From positions 1-64,000 of the forward strand of contig NZ_DLFW01000020.1 of the NCBI RefSeq assembly GCF_002482385.1: a stretch of 64,000 bases of DNA, written 5' to 3'. Positions 63,622-64,000 of this stretch are shown piece by piece. The stretch is from Dysgonomonas sp. UBA7710 (GTDB lineage Bacteria > Bacteroidota > Bacteroidia > Bacteroidales > Dysgonomonadaceae). A model generated the notes under the pieces. The model was not told where the DNA came from. It saw nothing but the letters and a program-made list of their open reading frames with translations, and made no database searches. Numbering within the stretch: the stretch's first letter is position 1; every line of letters begins with the position of its first letter. The position numbers were made by a program, and so were the translations under genes.

Positions 63622-64000
<379 letters not shown>

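Overview
The window looks like a chromosomal segment of an AT-rich Bacteroidales bacterium. Supporting signs are two SusC/SusD outer-membrane pairs, a FecR/ECF-sigma pair, fused GldF-GldG proteins, families largely confined to Bacteroidetes (DUF4843, PKD-like, DUF6089, DUF6242, DUF4292), and promoters with the Bacteroidetes -7 element TAnnTTTG. The mixture resembles Dysgonomonas or Parabacteroides, but the genus is a guess.

Positions 1-1500 hold an intact tyrosine recombinase and a non-coding stretch with paired GTTAC repeats. From 22.3 kb down to 1.5 kb, on the minus strand, lies one long co-oriented block. It runs: ECF sigma factor, FecR anti-sigma, STN-domain SusC, SusD, two lipoproteins (DUF4843 and PKD-like), an ABC ATPase (GldA-like), two tandem GldF-GldG fusion permeases, two tandem MutS-like ATPases, and a secreted M16 zinc protease. 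Tight spacing and overlaps in its distal half suggest a surface-signal-controlled uptake, processing and transport system whose substrate is unknown. This is the least described part of the window.

Positions 22.3-25.8 kb hold a long non-coding stretch, a decayed sugar-kinase fragment, a GH97 glycosidase, and a repeat-rich intergenic region. Positions 25.8-32.9 kb hold an alkyltransferase-like protein and a complete L-fucose module: fucP, fucK, fucA, a mutarotase and fucI, with a divergent AraC regulator. Positions 33-35.6 kb carry cysteine and homocysteine synthesis (cysK, metY).

Positions 35.7-53 kb, on the minus strand, are mostly core genes: two Skp-like chaperones, bamA, uppS, envelope lipoproteins, ribD, ridA, rlmB, an amino-acid permease, a GNAT/cupin pair, envC, a DUF4292 lipoprotein, a TPR protein and dut. 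tRNA-Val(UAC) at 53.16 kb is followed by a decayed tyrosine recombinase, so the tRNA was probably the target of a past integration. Beyond it are a small winged-helix protein, a LytTR two-component system with a likely direct-repeat operator, and the outer-membrane protein it probably controls. The window ends with a second SusC/SusD operon, whose upstream region carries a leader hairpin and a remarkable (TC)27 dinucleotide tract.
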